Below are positions 18,303-26,599 of a stretch of 64,000 bases of DNA, piece after piece. A model generated the notes under the pieces. That model did not search any database. It was not told the DNA's origin and saw only the letters and a list, made by a program, of their open reading frames with translations. Location of the stretch: positions 248,001-312,000 of the forward strand of contig NZ_JANHOF010000003.1 in assembly GCF_024498075.1 (NCBI RefSeq), read 5' to 3'. The DNA is from Paenibacillus mendelii (GTDB taxonomy: Bacteria > Bacillota > Bacilli > Paenibacillales > Paenibacillaceae). Made by a program: the position numbers and the translations under genes. Each line of letters starts with the position of its first letter. Position 1 is the stretch's first letter.

Positions 18303-19911
18303 ATTGATGATTGTTGACGATGAACCGTTATTTACCGATGGATTGGCGGAATGCTTGCGGGATTTGCGCAATCCGGAGTGGGAAATATTCAAAGCTTACC
18401 ATGCCGAGGATGCACTGGAGCGTCTGGAGCGAGTCCCTGTGGACGTGCTGCTGCTGGATATCCGGATGCCCGGAATGAATGGCTTGGAGCTTCATCGGGA
18501 AGTACAGCGAAGATGGCCCAAATGCAAGGTGCTGTTTCTGACCGGTCATGATGAATTCGGCTATGTTCAGGAGGCGCTGCGGCAAGGCGGAACCGAGTAT
18601 ATCTTGAAGACAGAAGGCGATGAAGTCATCATTGCAGCACTGGAGAAGACCGCCAAGGAGCTGGATGCGGACGATCAGCGGGATCAATGGGCCGCGCAAG
18701 CCAGAGCGCGATGGGTTCAGGCCAAATCGTCTCTGCATAAATCGCTGTTCATGGAGCTGGTCAGCGGTGAAGCCGAGGTGGAGCAGCTTGCCGAGCAGTT
18801 CGAGGATTTGGCGATTTCGCTAAATCCGCAGCAGCCTGTTCTTATGGCGCTGGGCAAGGTAGATCAATGGAGGACGGAGGTGAGGCCGGCCGATCGTTCC
18901 TTATTTTTATTCGCGGTCCAAAATGTGGCGCAGGATTTGCTTCGTCCTTCGACGTCTCTGTTCTCCATCGATATCGACCGCTCCCATATCCTTTGGTTTA
19001 TTCAGACCTCGACTCCGGAAGCTTCGCAAGACCGGGCGCTATTGTTCGCACAGGGCATTATGGGACAGGTGCAAGAAAAATGCGCCCAGCTGTTTAAATT
19101 GGAGATGTCGCTGGTCATCAGCGATAAATTCGTTCCCTTTCAGGAGACGCATGTCCAGTATCATCAACTTAAGAATAAGCTGTTCCGGCATTTTGGCCTG
19201 CAGAACCAGCTGTTTCTGATCGATCACAAGCAGGAGGGGCAGGAGGCCGGTAAGACGGTCTACCAGCACAAGCTCGCCCAATTGAAATTTGCGATCGAAC
19301 ATAATCGGAGAGCGGAATTCAGGCATGCCTTAATGCAATTCGAGGAGCTGTCCGGCAGTCAGAGCCGAAGCGCATCCTGGGATCGAACCCAGCTGTACTT
19401 CACCCTCGTCTCGATTGCCCTGGACACGATGCGCCAATGGGACTTGCGGGAAGAGGTGGAGGCACGCATCGATCTATCCGCTTTATTCAGCGGCCCCCCT
19501 CTTGAGAGCTGGGACCGGTTTCTCGCCTTATACGGTGAGCTGATCGAGCTGCTGTTTGATAAACGTTCGCGTGAGTGGGAGCAGCAGGGGATGGATGTCA
19601 TCATGCGAATCAAGGCTTTCATCGTTCAGGAGCTCCATGCAGACTTGTCGTTGAGCCGCATAGCAGAGTATGTCTCATACCATCCGGCCTATCTGTCGAG
19701 ACTTTATAAACAGCTGTCCGGCAGGAGTCTTTCCGAGGATATTGCGGAGATGCGATTGAAGCGCGCCGAACAATTACTGCCGGACAAGCAATTGAAAATC
19801 AATGAGATCGGCAAGACGGTCGGCTTCGATTCCCCCCGTTACTTCACCAAGTTTTTCAAATCGCATACAGGACTGACACCCCAGGAATTCCGGGAACGCA
19901 GCGGACAATAA
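18295..19911 (+). CDS. YesN-type response regulator with AraC DNA-binding domain
   Basis: 538 residues. Receiver domain 1-120 with MIVDDEP, phospho-accepting Asp in LLLDIRMPGMNG, Thr in FLTGHDEF and Lys in YILKTEGDE. A middle region of about 300 residues of the kind found in YesN proteins follows. The C-terminal AraC domain comes last: LSLSRIAEYVSYHPAYLSRLYKQLSG and INEIGKTVGFDSPRYFTKFFKSHTGLTPQEFR. The ATG at 18295 has AAGGAG 9 nt upstream; the earlier in-frame ATG (18274) does not. Probably activates the binding protein gene downstream, possibly at the palindrome 19950-19969. Confidence 0.9.
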   Translation: MYKLMIVDDEPLFTDGLAECLRDLRNPEWEIFKAYHAEDALERLERVPVDVLLLDIRMPGMNGLELHREVQRRWPKCKVLFLTGHDEFGYVQEALRQGGTEYILKTEGDEVIIAALEKTAKELDADDQRDQWAAQARARWVQAKSSLHKSLFMELVSGEAEVEQLAEQFEDLAISLNPQQPVLMALGKVDQWRTEVRPADRSLFLFAVQNVAQDLLRPSTSLFSIDIDRSHILWFIQTSTPEASQDRALLFAQGIMGQVQEKCAQLFKLEMSLVISDKFVPFQETHVQYHQLKNKLFRHFGLQNQLFLIDHKQEGQEAGKTVYQHKLAQLKFAIEHNRRAEFRHALMQFEELSGSQSRSASWDRTQLYFTLVSIALDTMRQWDLREEVEARIDLSALFSGPPLESWDRFLALYGELIELLFDKRSREWEQQGMDVIMRIKAFIVQELHADLSLSRIAEYVSYHPAYLSRLYKQLSGRSLSEDIAEMRLKRAEQLLPDKQLKINEIGKTVGFDSPRYFTKFFKSHTGLTPQEFRERSGQ

Positions 19912-19949
19912 CCGGCTGGCTCCATTTCGAAGCATAGGTTAACAAAAGA

Positions 19950-19969
19950 CTACGATGTAAACATTGTAG
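19950..19969 (+). promoter_or_regulatory. inverted repeat upstream of cluster 1 binding-protein gene
   Basis: CTACGATGTAAACATTGTAG is a 20-bp palindrome with one mismatched pair. It lies just upstream of a candidate promoter (TTCTCA 19973-19978, TATAGT 19997-20002), a suitable position for an activator such as the adjacent YesN protein. Binding is inferred. Confidence 0.45.
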
Positions 19970-20045
19970 CCGTTCTCATGCTTATCCGGCCTATGGTATA
20001 GTTTCACCAGATCGATCTAAACAACTAGAAAACAGGGGGAAAGAC

Positions 20046-21725
20046 ATGAAAACAGGCAAGCTTACTCTCGCGATCGTGATCATGCTATCGATGGTATTAA
20101 CGGCATGCGGGAACAATGATAAACCGCAAGAACCATCGAAGGAATCAGGCGGGAATGCCGGAAGCGCGGCCGTCTCGGATCCGAATCCGGAGCCATTCGG
20201 TAAATATGAGAAGACAGTTGAAGTGCATGCTGCGGTTGCCTCGGAACCGAATTGGAAGTTTCCCGAGGGCGACAGCTTCGAGAATAATGCCTGGACGAGA
20301 GGCTATGAGCAAGAATTAGGCATTAAGGTTGTCTATGATTGGACGACGAATGAGGGATCTTATTTCAACAAGATGAATGTGGCCATTACCTCTGGCGATC
20401 TGCCTGATGTATTCGTTGTTAATGGCGCGCAATTGCGGCTTCTTGCCGAGGCGGATCAGCTGGCTGATCTGACGGAAGTATATGAGAAATATGCGGCGCC
20501 GTTTACGAAAGAGCTGATCGAAGGCGACGGCGGACTAGGTCTGAAGGCAGCAAGTCATGGCGGCAAGCTGGTAGGGCTTCCGAAATCCGGATCGACCATC
20601 TATGAGCTTCCGATGGTATGGCTGCGTACGGATTGGATGAAGAAGCTGAATTTACAGGAGCCGAAGACGATGCAGGATGTTCTGGCGATTGCCGAAGCTT
20701 TCAAGAACGGCGATCCGGACGGGAATGGAAAGCCGGATACGTTCGGACTGCCGATCACGAAGGATCTATACGGAGGCATGGCCTCACTGACCGGTTTCGC
20801 CAATAGTTACCACGCTTATCCGCAAATGTGGGTGAAAGATAAAGACGGTAAAGCCGTTTACGGCAGCACCCAGCCGGAAATGAAAGCCACGCTTCAACAG
20901 CTTGCGGACATGTATAAGAAGGGCTTGATCGATCCGGAGTTCGGTGTCAAGGATGCGGAGAAAGTGACTGACGATTTCGTCAACAGCAAATTCGGTCTTA
21001 CGTTCGGAGCCAATTGGAATCCGCTTAATTTCATCGATCTGAAGACGAAGAATCCGGATTCGGACTGGAAAGCGGTCCCGATCGTTTCTTCCGATGATCA
21101 AACCGCACTCGGCAGCATCGGTTTCCCGGCTACCCAGTTTACCGTTGTCCGTAAGGGCTTCGAGCATCCGGAAGCCGTTGTGAAGATGCTCAATTTCTAT
21201 CAAGAGAAGCGTTACGGGAAGACGAAGGATGAATCGGTCTATAACCCGAACGACGCCAAGGGCAATCAGACGCATGTTTATACGTCGGCATTGGTGAAGT
21301 CGGACAAGGCCAATGAAATGACGATCTCGGACCTTAAGAATTTGGCCGAAGCCGTCACCAAGCAAGACAAGAGCATCCTGACCGACTATATCCCGGAATA
21401 TGAGAAAATGATCAAGTTCAAAGATGGCGATCTGTCAGGATGGGCTTCCACCCGTCAAGGCGGACCGGAGGATTCCGGATTCTCGATTCTGATCAAGGCC
21501 TACGATAGCAGCTCCTACGTAGCAAACCTGTTCGGCGGACAGACAGAGACCATGTCTGCGAAGTGGAGCACGCTTGATAAGCTTGAGAAAGAGACCTTCA
21601 CCAAGATTATACTGGGTTACAGCGATATCTCCGCATTCGATGAGTTCGTGGAGAAGTGGAATGCGCTTGGCGGTAAGAAGATCACCGAAGAAGTTAATCG
21701 TGATCTGTCCGCCCAGCAGGAATAG
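20046..21725 (+). CDS. sugar ABC transporter substrate-binding lipoprotein (cluster 1)
   Basis: 559 residues, typical for LplA-type binding proteins (about 500-560). Lipoprotein signal with lipobox VLTACG (Cys about 21) and an Asn/Lys/Glu-rich linker. Body contains the family-1 binding-protein pattern YFNKMNVAITSGDLPDVFVVNG and a calcium-loop-like DPDGNGKPDTFGLPI. It captures an oligosaccharide outside the membrane and hands it to the two permeases downstream. AGGGGGAA lies before the ATG. An attenuator-like hairpin follows the gene, consistent with higher expression of the binding protein than of the permeases. Confidence 0.92.
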   Translation: MKTGKLTLAIVIMLSMVLTACGNNDKPQEPSKESGGNAGSAAVSDPNPEPFGKYEKTVEVHAAVASEPNWKFPEGDSFENNAWTRGYEQELGIKVVYDWTTNEGSYFNKMNVAITSGDLPDVFVVNGAQLRLLAEADQLADLTEVYEKYAAPFTKELIEGDGGLGLKAASHGGKLVGLPKSGSTIYELPMVWLRTDWMKKLNLQEPKTMQDVLAIAEAFKNGDPDGNGKPDTFGLPITKDLYGGMASLTGFANSYHAYPQMWVKDKDGKAVYGSTQPEMKATLQQLADMYKKGLIDPEFGVKDAEKVTDDFVNSKFGLTFGANWNPLNFIDLKTKNPDSDWKAVPIVSSDDQTALGSIGFPATQFTVVRKGFEHPEAVVKMLNFYQEKRYGKTKDESVYNPNDAKGNQTHVYTSALVKSDKANEMTISDLKNLAEAVTKQDKSILTDYIPEYEKMIKFKDGDLSGWASTRQGGPEDSGFSILIKAYDSSSYVANLFGGQTETMSAKWSTLDKLEKETFTKIILGYSDISAFDEFVEKWNALGGKKITEEVNRDLSAQQE

Positions 21726-21733
21726 ATGACCGC

Positions 21734-21775
21734 GGGGATGCGACGCATGGCGGATTGCATCCCCTTTTCTTTTGT
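21734..21775 (+). terminator. intercistronic terminator/attenuator
   Basis: GGGGATGC ... GCATCCCC with a 15-nt loop followed by TTTTCTTTT, placed between the binding-protein gene and the permease genes. Probably partial termination that sets the ratio of the two. Confidence 0.65.
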
Positions 21776-21806
21776 GTAAGCTTTCGTATCGTAGGGAGAT
21801 GAGCAG

Positions 21807-22718
21807 ATGGTTCAACAACAAGCGACGAGCAGATGGAAACGCCAATGGCCATTGTATGCCATGCTGGTCCCGGCGATCATATGCGTCGTCATCTACAGTT
21901 ACATCCCGCTTGTAGGAAGTGTAATCGCTTTTCAAGATTTTACGCCGTTCAAAGGCTGGTTCGGCTCGGATTGGGTCGGACTTGATCAATTCAGGTACGC
22001 CTTCGAGCTGCCCGATATATGGAAGATCATACGCAATACCGTTGTCATCTCGTTGATGAAAATCGTCGCAGGTCTGTTCGTTCCGATCCTGTTCGCGCTG
22101 CTTCTCAACGAAATCAACAAGATGTTCGTCAAGCGGTCGATCCAGACGCTGATTTATTTGCCGCATTTTCTATCATGGGTTATTCTCGGCGGTATCCTGA
22201 TTGACATTCTGTCTCCTTCGGAAGGCATGGTTAATCAGCTGATCAAGTGGCTCGGCTTCGAACCGGTCTTTTTCCTCGGTGACAACCGGTGGTTCCCCTA
22301 TATTCTGGTGCTGACGGATACCTGGAAGGAATTCGGCTTCAGCACGATCGTCTACTTGGCTGCTCTAACGGGCATTAATCCGGCTCTCTATGAAGCAGCG
22401 GTCATAGACGGTGCCGGCAGAATCAAGCAGACGTGGCACATTACGCTGCCCGGCATGATTCCGATTATCGTGCTGATGGCTACATTAAGCCTTGGCAACG
22501 TGCTCAATGCAGGCTTTGACCAAGTGTTCAACCTGTATAGTCCGCAAGTGTACGAGAGCGGCGATGTTCTCGATACGCTGATTTACCGGGTCGGACTGGA
22601 GGATATGCAGTATAGCGTGGCGACCGCGCTGGGATTGGTCAAATCCGTCGTTTCATTCGCCTTTATTTCCATCTCATATTGGCTTGCATACCGACTGGCC
22701 AACTATCGAATTTTTTAG
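21807..22718 (+). CDS. sugar ABC transporter permease, LplB type (cluster 1)
   Basis: 303 residues, six predicted membrane helices, starting LYAMLVPAIICVVIYSYIPLVGSVIAFQDF. The cytoplasmic EAA loop is YEAAVIDGAGRIKQTWHITLPG, the contact site for the ATPase. LplB permeases form a heterodimer with LplC. No ATPase gene is in the cluster, so the shared MsmX-type ATPase known from related bacteria is presumed. Its 3' end is followed at 13 bp by the next permease start. Confidence 0.92.
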   Translation: MVQQQATSRWKRQWPLYAMLVPAIICVVIYSYIPLVGSVIAFQDFTPFKGWFGSDWVGLDQFRYAFELPDIWKIIRNTVVISLMKIVAGLFVPILFALLLNEINKMFVKRSIQTLIYLPHFLSWVILGGILIDILSPSEGMVNQLIKWLGFEPVFFLGDNRWFPYILVLTDTWKEFGFSTIVYLAALTGINPALYEAAVIDGAGRIKQTWHITLPGMIPIIVLMATLSLGNVLNAGFDQVFNLYSPQVYESGDVLDTLIYRVGLEDMQYSVATALGLVKSVVSFAFISISYWLAYRLANYRIF

Positions 22719-22731
22719 GGAGGAAGCCGTT

Positions 22732-23613
22732 ATGCAATCATCTTCGTGGGGGCGGTCCGCTTTTCAGCTGTTCAACTATGTGTTTCTGATCGCCATGTCC
22801 ATTCTGTGCATACTGCCCCTCGTTCACATTCTGGCTATTTCATTCAGCTCAAGCGCAGCCGTGTCGGCTGGAGATGTCACGTTCTGGCCGGTCGACTTCA
22901 CGTTCAAGTCGTATTCGTTCATTCTCGACAATCCCAAATTTCTCACCTCTGTGGGCATTACGCTGGAGCGGGTCGTGATCGGTACGATCATCAATCTGTT
23001 CCTTGCGGTGTTGACGGCCTACCCGTTATCGAAGGAAGTGAGTGCCTTCCGCCACCGGACCTGGTTCGCTTGGCTGTTCGTATTCACGATTCTGTTTAAT
23101 GGCGGTTTGATTCCATGGTACATGACCATCAAGATGACCGGCTTAATCGACACGATCTGGGCCTTGGTTCTGCCGGGAGCGGTTGCCGTGTTTCATATTA
23201 TACTGCTGCTCAATTTCTTCCGGGCGCTGCCCAAAGAGCTCGAAGAAGCGGCATTTGTTGACGGAGCCGGCCATTGGACGACATTGTGGCGGATTATGGT
23301 GCCCCTTTCGATGCCTGCTATCGCGACGATTCTGCTGTTCACCCTCGTCCAGCATTGGAACTCTTGGTTCGATGGCATGATTCTGATGAACAAGCCTGCT
23401 CATTATCCACTGGCTACCTATCTTCAGTCCATTATTATCAAGCTGGATTTTGAGAATTTGCGCCAGGAAGATATCTACTTGCTTGGCCTCATCTCGGACC
23501 GGACATCCAAAGCTGCGCAAATCTTTCTCGGAACGCTGCCGATTCTGCTGGCCTACCCGTTCCTCCAGAAACATTTTATGAAGGGGATTGTCCTGGGAAG
23601 TGTGAAAGGGTAA
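22732..23613 (+). CDS. sugar ABC transporter permease, LplC type (cluster 1)
   Basis: 293 residues. Membrane helices start FNYVFLIAMSILCILPLVHILAISFS; EAA loop EEAAFVDGAGHWTTLWRIMVPLS; the C-terminus KHFMKGIVLGSVKG is the hallmark of LplC permeases. The frame is open to 22684 inside the previous gene, but AGGGAGGAAG precedes the ATG at 22732. Works with the LplB-type partner. Confidence 0.92.
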   Translation: MQSSSWGRSAFQLFNYVFLIAMSILCILPLVHILAISFSSSAAVSAGDVTFWPVDFTFKSYSFILDNPKFLTSVGITLERVVIGTIINLFLAVLTAYPLSKEVSAFRHRTWFAWLFVFTILFNGGLIPWYMTIKMTGLIDTIWALVLPGAVAVFHIILLLNFFRALPKELEEAAFVDGAGHWTTLWRIMVPLSMPAIATILLFTLVQHWNSWFDGMILMNKPAHYPLATYLQSIIIKLDFENLRQEDIYLLGLISDRTSKAAQIFLGTLPILLAYPFLQKHFMKGIVLGSVKG

Positions 23614-23645
23614 ATTTAACATATAGCTAAGGAGGTTATGATTCG

Positions 23646-24677
23646 ATGGCAAATCCGATATTCGAACGCCTGTTCCCGGCTCCCGTTAATGGCGGGTACA
23701 AGGAGGAGGATGCCTATATTTGGTGCGGATCCTGTATCCGCGGTGAAGATGGCCGGTATCATCTGTTTGCGTCACGCTGGAGCAAGGAACTGGGTTTCGG
23801 GGTCAATTGGCTGTTCAATTGCGAAGTCGTGCGGGCATCCAGCTCCGTGCCGGAAGGTCCTTATCAATTCGAAGAAGTCGTGCTGGGCCGGCGGGAACGC
23901 CATTATTTTGACGGCATGAACCAGCATAATCCTCACATTCAGTACTGGAATGGGACCTATTACCTCTACTACATGGGCACGACCTATGGAGGACCCATCC
24001 CTGGCCCGGGGGATCATGTTTCCTCGGAACGCGGGACGGAAGTGTGGAACAACAAAAGGATCGGACTTGCGACCGCGTCCTCCGTCTTCGGACCTTGGGA
24101 ACGGCGGGACACGCCATTGCTGGAGCCGCGGTCCGGGCAATGGGATTGTACCATAACGACGAATCCCTCGGTAACGATTCTGCCGGACGGCACAACCTAT
24201 ATGATATACAAATCGCGGGAATATGCCGGTTCGACACTGCAGCTTGGTATTGCGGTCGCCGACCATCCTGCCGGACCGTTCCGCCGGTTGTCCGATAACC
24301 CGATTCTGGGCTTCACCGATCCCGACCTGCATGTCGAAGACCCTTTCTTATGGCATGACGGCGAGTTGTTCCATCTCTTGATCAAAGACGACTTCAAGAA
24401 CGACTCCGAGGGCTTGACGGGCGAATGGGGAGCCGGCGTATATGCGACGAGCACCGACTGTCTGGAGTGGACGATTCATTCCGAGCCGAAGGCGTACTCG
24501 CGAACCGTTGCCTGGGATGACGGTACCGTGAAGGAAATGTGCAATTTAGAGCGTCCTTTCTTATTATTGCAAGACGGCGTACCGACCCATCTGTTCGCTG
24601 CTACCGGAACCGGGGAGCGGGCTTGGCACTTCTCCCATACTTGGAATATGGTGATTCCTCTTGCCCAGCCGAAGTAG
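23646..24677 (+). CDS. GH43-like five-bladed beta-propeller glycosidase
   Basis: 343 residues with no signal peptide, so cytoplasmic. Repeated blade motifs typical of GH43/GH32-like propellers are visible: EDAYIWCGSCIRGEDGRYHLFASRW, HNPHIQYWNGTYYLYYMG, GPWERRDTPLL, TNPSVTILPDGTTYMIYKSR and VEDPFLWHDGELFHLLIKDD. Acidic residues in EDAYI and HVEDPF are candidates for catalysis. Likely cleaves the oligosaccharide brought in by the transporter encoded upstream. The exact GH family is uncertain; it may belong to an uncharacterised GH43-related group. AAGGAGG lies 12 nt before the ATG. Confidence 0.78.
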   Translation: MANPIFERLFPAPVNGGYKEEDAYIWCGSCIRGEDGRYHLFASRWSKELGFGVNWLFNCEVVRASSSVPEGPYQFEEVVLGRRERHYFDGMNQHNPHIQYWNGTYYLYYMGTTYGGPIPGPGDHVSSERGTEVWNNKRIGLATASSVFGPWERRDTPLLEPRSGQWDCTITTNPSVTILPDGTTYMIYKSREYAGSTLQLGIAVADHPAGPFRRLSDNPILGFTDPDLHVEDPFLWHDGELFHLLIKDDFKNDSEGLTGEWGAGVYATSTDCLEWTIHSEPKAYSRTVAWDDGTVKEMCNLERPFLLLQDGVPTHLFAATGTGERAWHFSHTWNMVIPLAQPK

Positions 24678-24707
24678 GGTTGAAGGAGGAGAATAGCGCA
24701 ATTCAAC

Positions 24708-24743
24708 GGCAGTCCAATCAGCTCTCTGATTGGCTGCTTTTTT
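24708..24743 (+). terminator. terminator of cluster 1
   Basis: GGCAGTCCAATCAG-CTCT-CTGATTGGCTGC followed by six T; strong intrinsic terminator. Confidence 0.85.
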
Positions 24744-24894
24744 AATGCAGCCGTTATCCATCAATTGTCACCCGCCTTACCGTTGACATGGGCAGTGAAA
24801 AAGAAGAGAATCATCTCGTACAGAGTTGACATCTCATGTTAAATGCTCGACAATATAACTGATGTTCAAGTTATATAAACTAGGAGAAATATAC

Positions 24895-26307
24895 ATGAGT
24901 TATAAATCAGATCGTCCATCTTTTCAGGATCGGTTAGATCATTTCGTTAACGTGATCCGCACGGAAATCGTCAATGGCATTCGCCAGGAGGGAACGTATC
25001 TTCCAGCCGAGAGCACGCTTGCCAAACAGTTTCAGCTCAGTAATAAATCGATCCGCAAAGGGCTCGATCAGCTGGTCGATGAAGGGCTGATCGTCAAGAT
25101 CGACCGGGTTGGCAGCATGGTTACGACCAGAGCCAAGGAAACGATTACGCTTAATTTCGGCTGCTCGCTTTCCTTGACGACCGACTTTCTGATTGATGAA
25201 CTCATTACGTTATACATGCAGCGCAATCCGGGCATTCGTGTTCGCCGGATCACGCTGAACCATCTCAGCTATGTGAAGTCGGGCGAGGAGATGATCGCGA
25301 ACGGCCTGCTGGATGTCGTGGCTTTCAACAGCCCGCAGTTCCAGGAGTGGACGGAGGAAGGACTGACGCCGCTGCTGGAACCGTTAACGCCGGATCCGGC
25401 CCTGTACCCGATCGCTGAGGAAGCCTTCCAATTCGATGGCGCAACCTATGCCAAGCCGGTATCGTTCTCGCCTGTTGTCTTGTGCTACAACAAGCGCCAC
25501 TTTGCCGATGCCGGACTTCACGAGCCGGACAGCTACTGGACATGGGATGATTTGATCGATGCCTCTGTCAAGCTGGCCAAGCTAAGAGACAGACACGGCA
25601 TCTATTTCCTGCCGGCCTCCGAGAACCGCTATCCGGTCTTTCTGCTGCAGGGCATCGGCAATCCGCCTGTCGGCTCTGAGGTCAATCCGAGAATGATGGA
25701 AGGGCTCCGGAAGCTGAACGAATTGATCGGTAACCGCGAGGTATTCCCGAATTATTGGGCGCAGGGGAATGACGAGACGATTCAATTATTCGCAGAGGGA
25801 CAAGTGTCCGTGATTCTGTGCACCTATTTTAATTTAAACGAGCTTGCGCATCTGCCGCTGGATTACGACATATGTCCGCTTCCAAGCCTGCGCCGGGGAG
25901 ATCCGCAGAAGACACTGCTGCTATCGATCGGCATGTCGCTGGTACGCCATTCCAAGTCGAAGGAGGCCGCGCGTCAATTCGTCGAATTTCTATCGTCTTC
26001 CACCGCGCAGAATCTCATTCGCGACCGGACGATAAGCATTCCAGCGCGTAAGGAAGCAGCTGAGCGTCCGCCAATAGACGGCTTGAAGTGTCCATCGCGC
26101 TATGCCATGTTCCGCGAGATGCTGCCGTCCTTTGCGTATCACAGCGACATCGGACTCCCGATGAAGAGCTTGCGTATTCTATCCAAGTGGCTGAAGGAAT
26201 ACTGGTCGGATATGATCACCGAGAAGACACTGCATGAGAACATGGGGGAATTGTTCGCCGCGGGCGGCAAGTCTTCCAATCCACCGACGAAATCCACTGT
26301 ACAATAA
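24895..26307 (+). CDS. GntR-type HTH fused to an extracellular solute-binding protein-like domain
   Basis: 470 residues, no signal peptide. Residues 5-80 form a GntR winged helix (RTEIVNGIRQEGTYLPAESTLAKQFQLSNKSIRKGLDQLVDEGLIVKIDRVGS). The remaining 390 residues look like a family-1 sugar-binding protein: YMQRNPGIRVRRITLN, WTWDDLIDASVKLAKLRDR, FAEGQVSVIL, EAARQFVEFLSSSTAQNLI. The sensor is thus a binding-protein fold used in the cytoplasm as effector domain of a DNA-binding protein. It probably responds to an imported sugar and controls cluster 2. TAGGAGA before ATG 24895 decides the start over the in-frame ATG at 24862. Confidence 0.85.
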   Translation: MSYKSDRPSFQDRLDHFVNVIRTEIVNGIRQEGTYLPAESTLAKQFQLSNKSIRKGLDQLVDEGLIVKIDRVGSMVTTRAKETITLNFGCSLSLTTDFLIDELITLYMQRNPGIRVRRITLNHLSYVKSGEEMIANGLLDVVAFNSPQFQEWTEEGLTPLLEPLTPDPALYPIAEEAFQFDGATYAKPVSFSPVVLCYNKRHFADAGLHEPDSYWTWDDLIDASVKLAKLRDRHGIYFLPASENRYPVFLLQGIGNPPVGSEVNPRMMEGLRKLNELIGNREVFPNYWAQGNDETIQLFAEGQVSVILCTYFNLNELAHLPLDYDICPLPSLRRGDPQKTLLLSIGMSLVRHSKSKEAARQFVEFLSSSTAQNLIRDRTISIPARKEAAERPPIDGLKCPSRYAMFREMLPSFAYHSDIGLPMKSLRILSKWLKEYWSDMITEKTLHENMGELFAAGGKSSNPPTKSTVQ

Positions 26308-26321
26308 CTGTTTCAGTCGCT

Positions 26322-26356
26322 TTGGGCCGGTCGCCATCAGATGACCGGCCTTTCTC
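26322..26356 (+). terminator. terminator after GntR/SBP regulator gene
   Basis: GGGCCGGTC ... GACCGGCC with a loop of about 10 nt then TTTCTC. Confidence 0.7.
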
Positions 26357-26487
26357 ATTCCCTTCGAGGAGAAGCTGATTTTCATAAATGCTGGGATTCA
26401 TGCCCATTAAATATGTGAGCGATTACAAATTTTTGCAATCGAAGTATGCAAAGAAAGCGGTACTGGCGAACGATTGAAAAATAGGTG

Positions 26488-26517
26488 TTGACGTTCTTTT
26501 TAAGGGCTGTGTATAAT
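26488..26517 (+). promoter_or_regulatory. sigma-A promoter of cluster 2
   Basis: TTGACG (26488-26493), 18-bp spacer, TATAAT (26512-26517): 5/6 and 6/6 matches. Transcription would start near 26524, about 75 bp before the dehydrogenase gene. Confidence 0.75.
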
Positions 26518-26520
26518 CAG

Positions 26521-26568
26521 TACATCAATTATACATCAGAGTGTTATACGTGACTCACATCCGATGTA
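26521..26568 (+). promoter_or_regulatory. candidate operator for the GntR/SBP regulator
   Basis: TACATC occurs at 26521 and 26532 (11 bp apart) and inverted as GATGTA at 26563-26568. The last overlaps a perfect inverted repeat ACATC-C-GATGT (26557-26567). All lie immediately downstream of the -10 box, where a repressor would block transcription. Assignment to the upstream regulator is inferred from adjacency. Confidence 0.4.
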
Positions 26569-26599
26569 ATGGAAATCAGATATAAATCAGGAGGCGCGT

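Noticed and set aside
24786-24870. Two TTGACA boxes before the GntR/SBP regulator gene
   Set aside because: Neither has a convincing -10 box at 16-18 bp, so no promoter is called.
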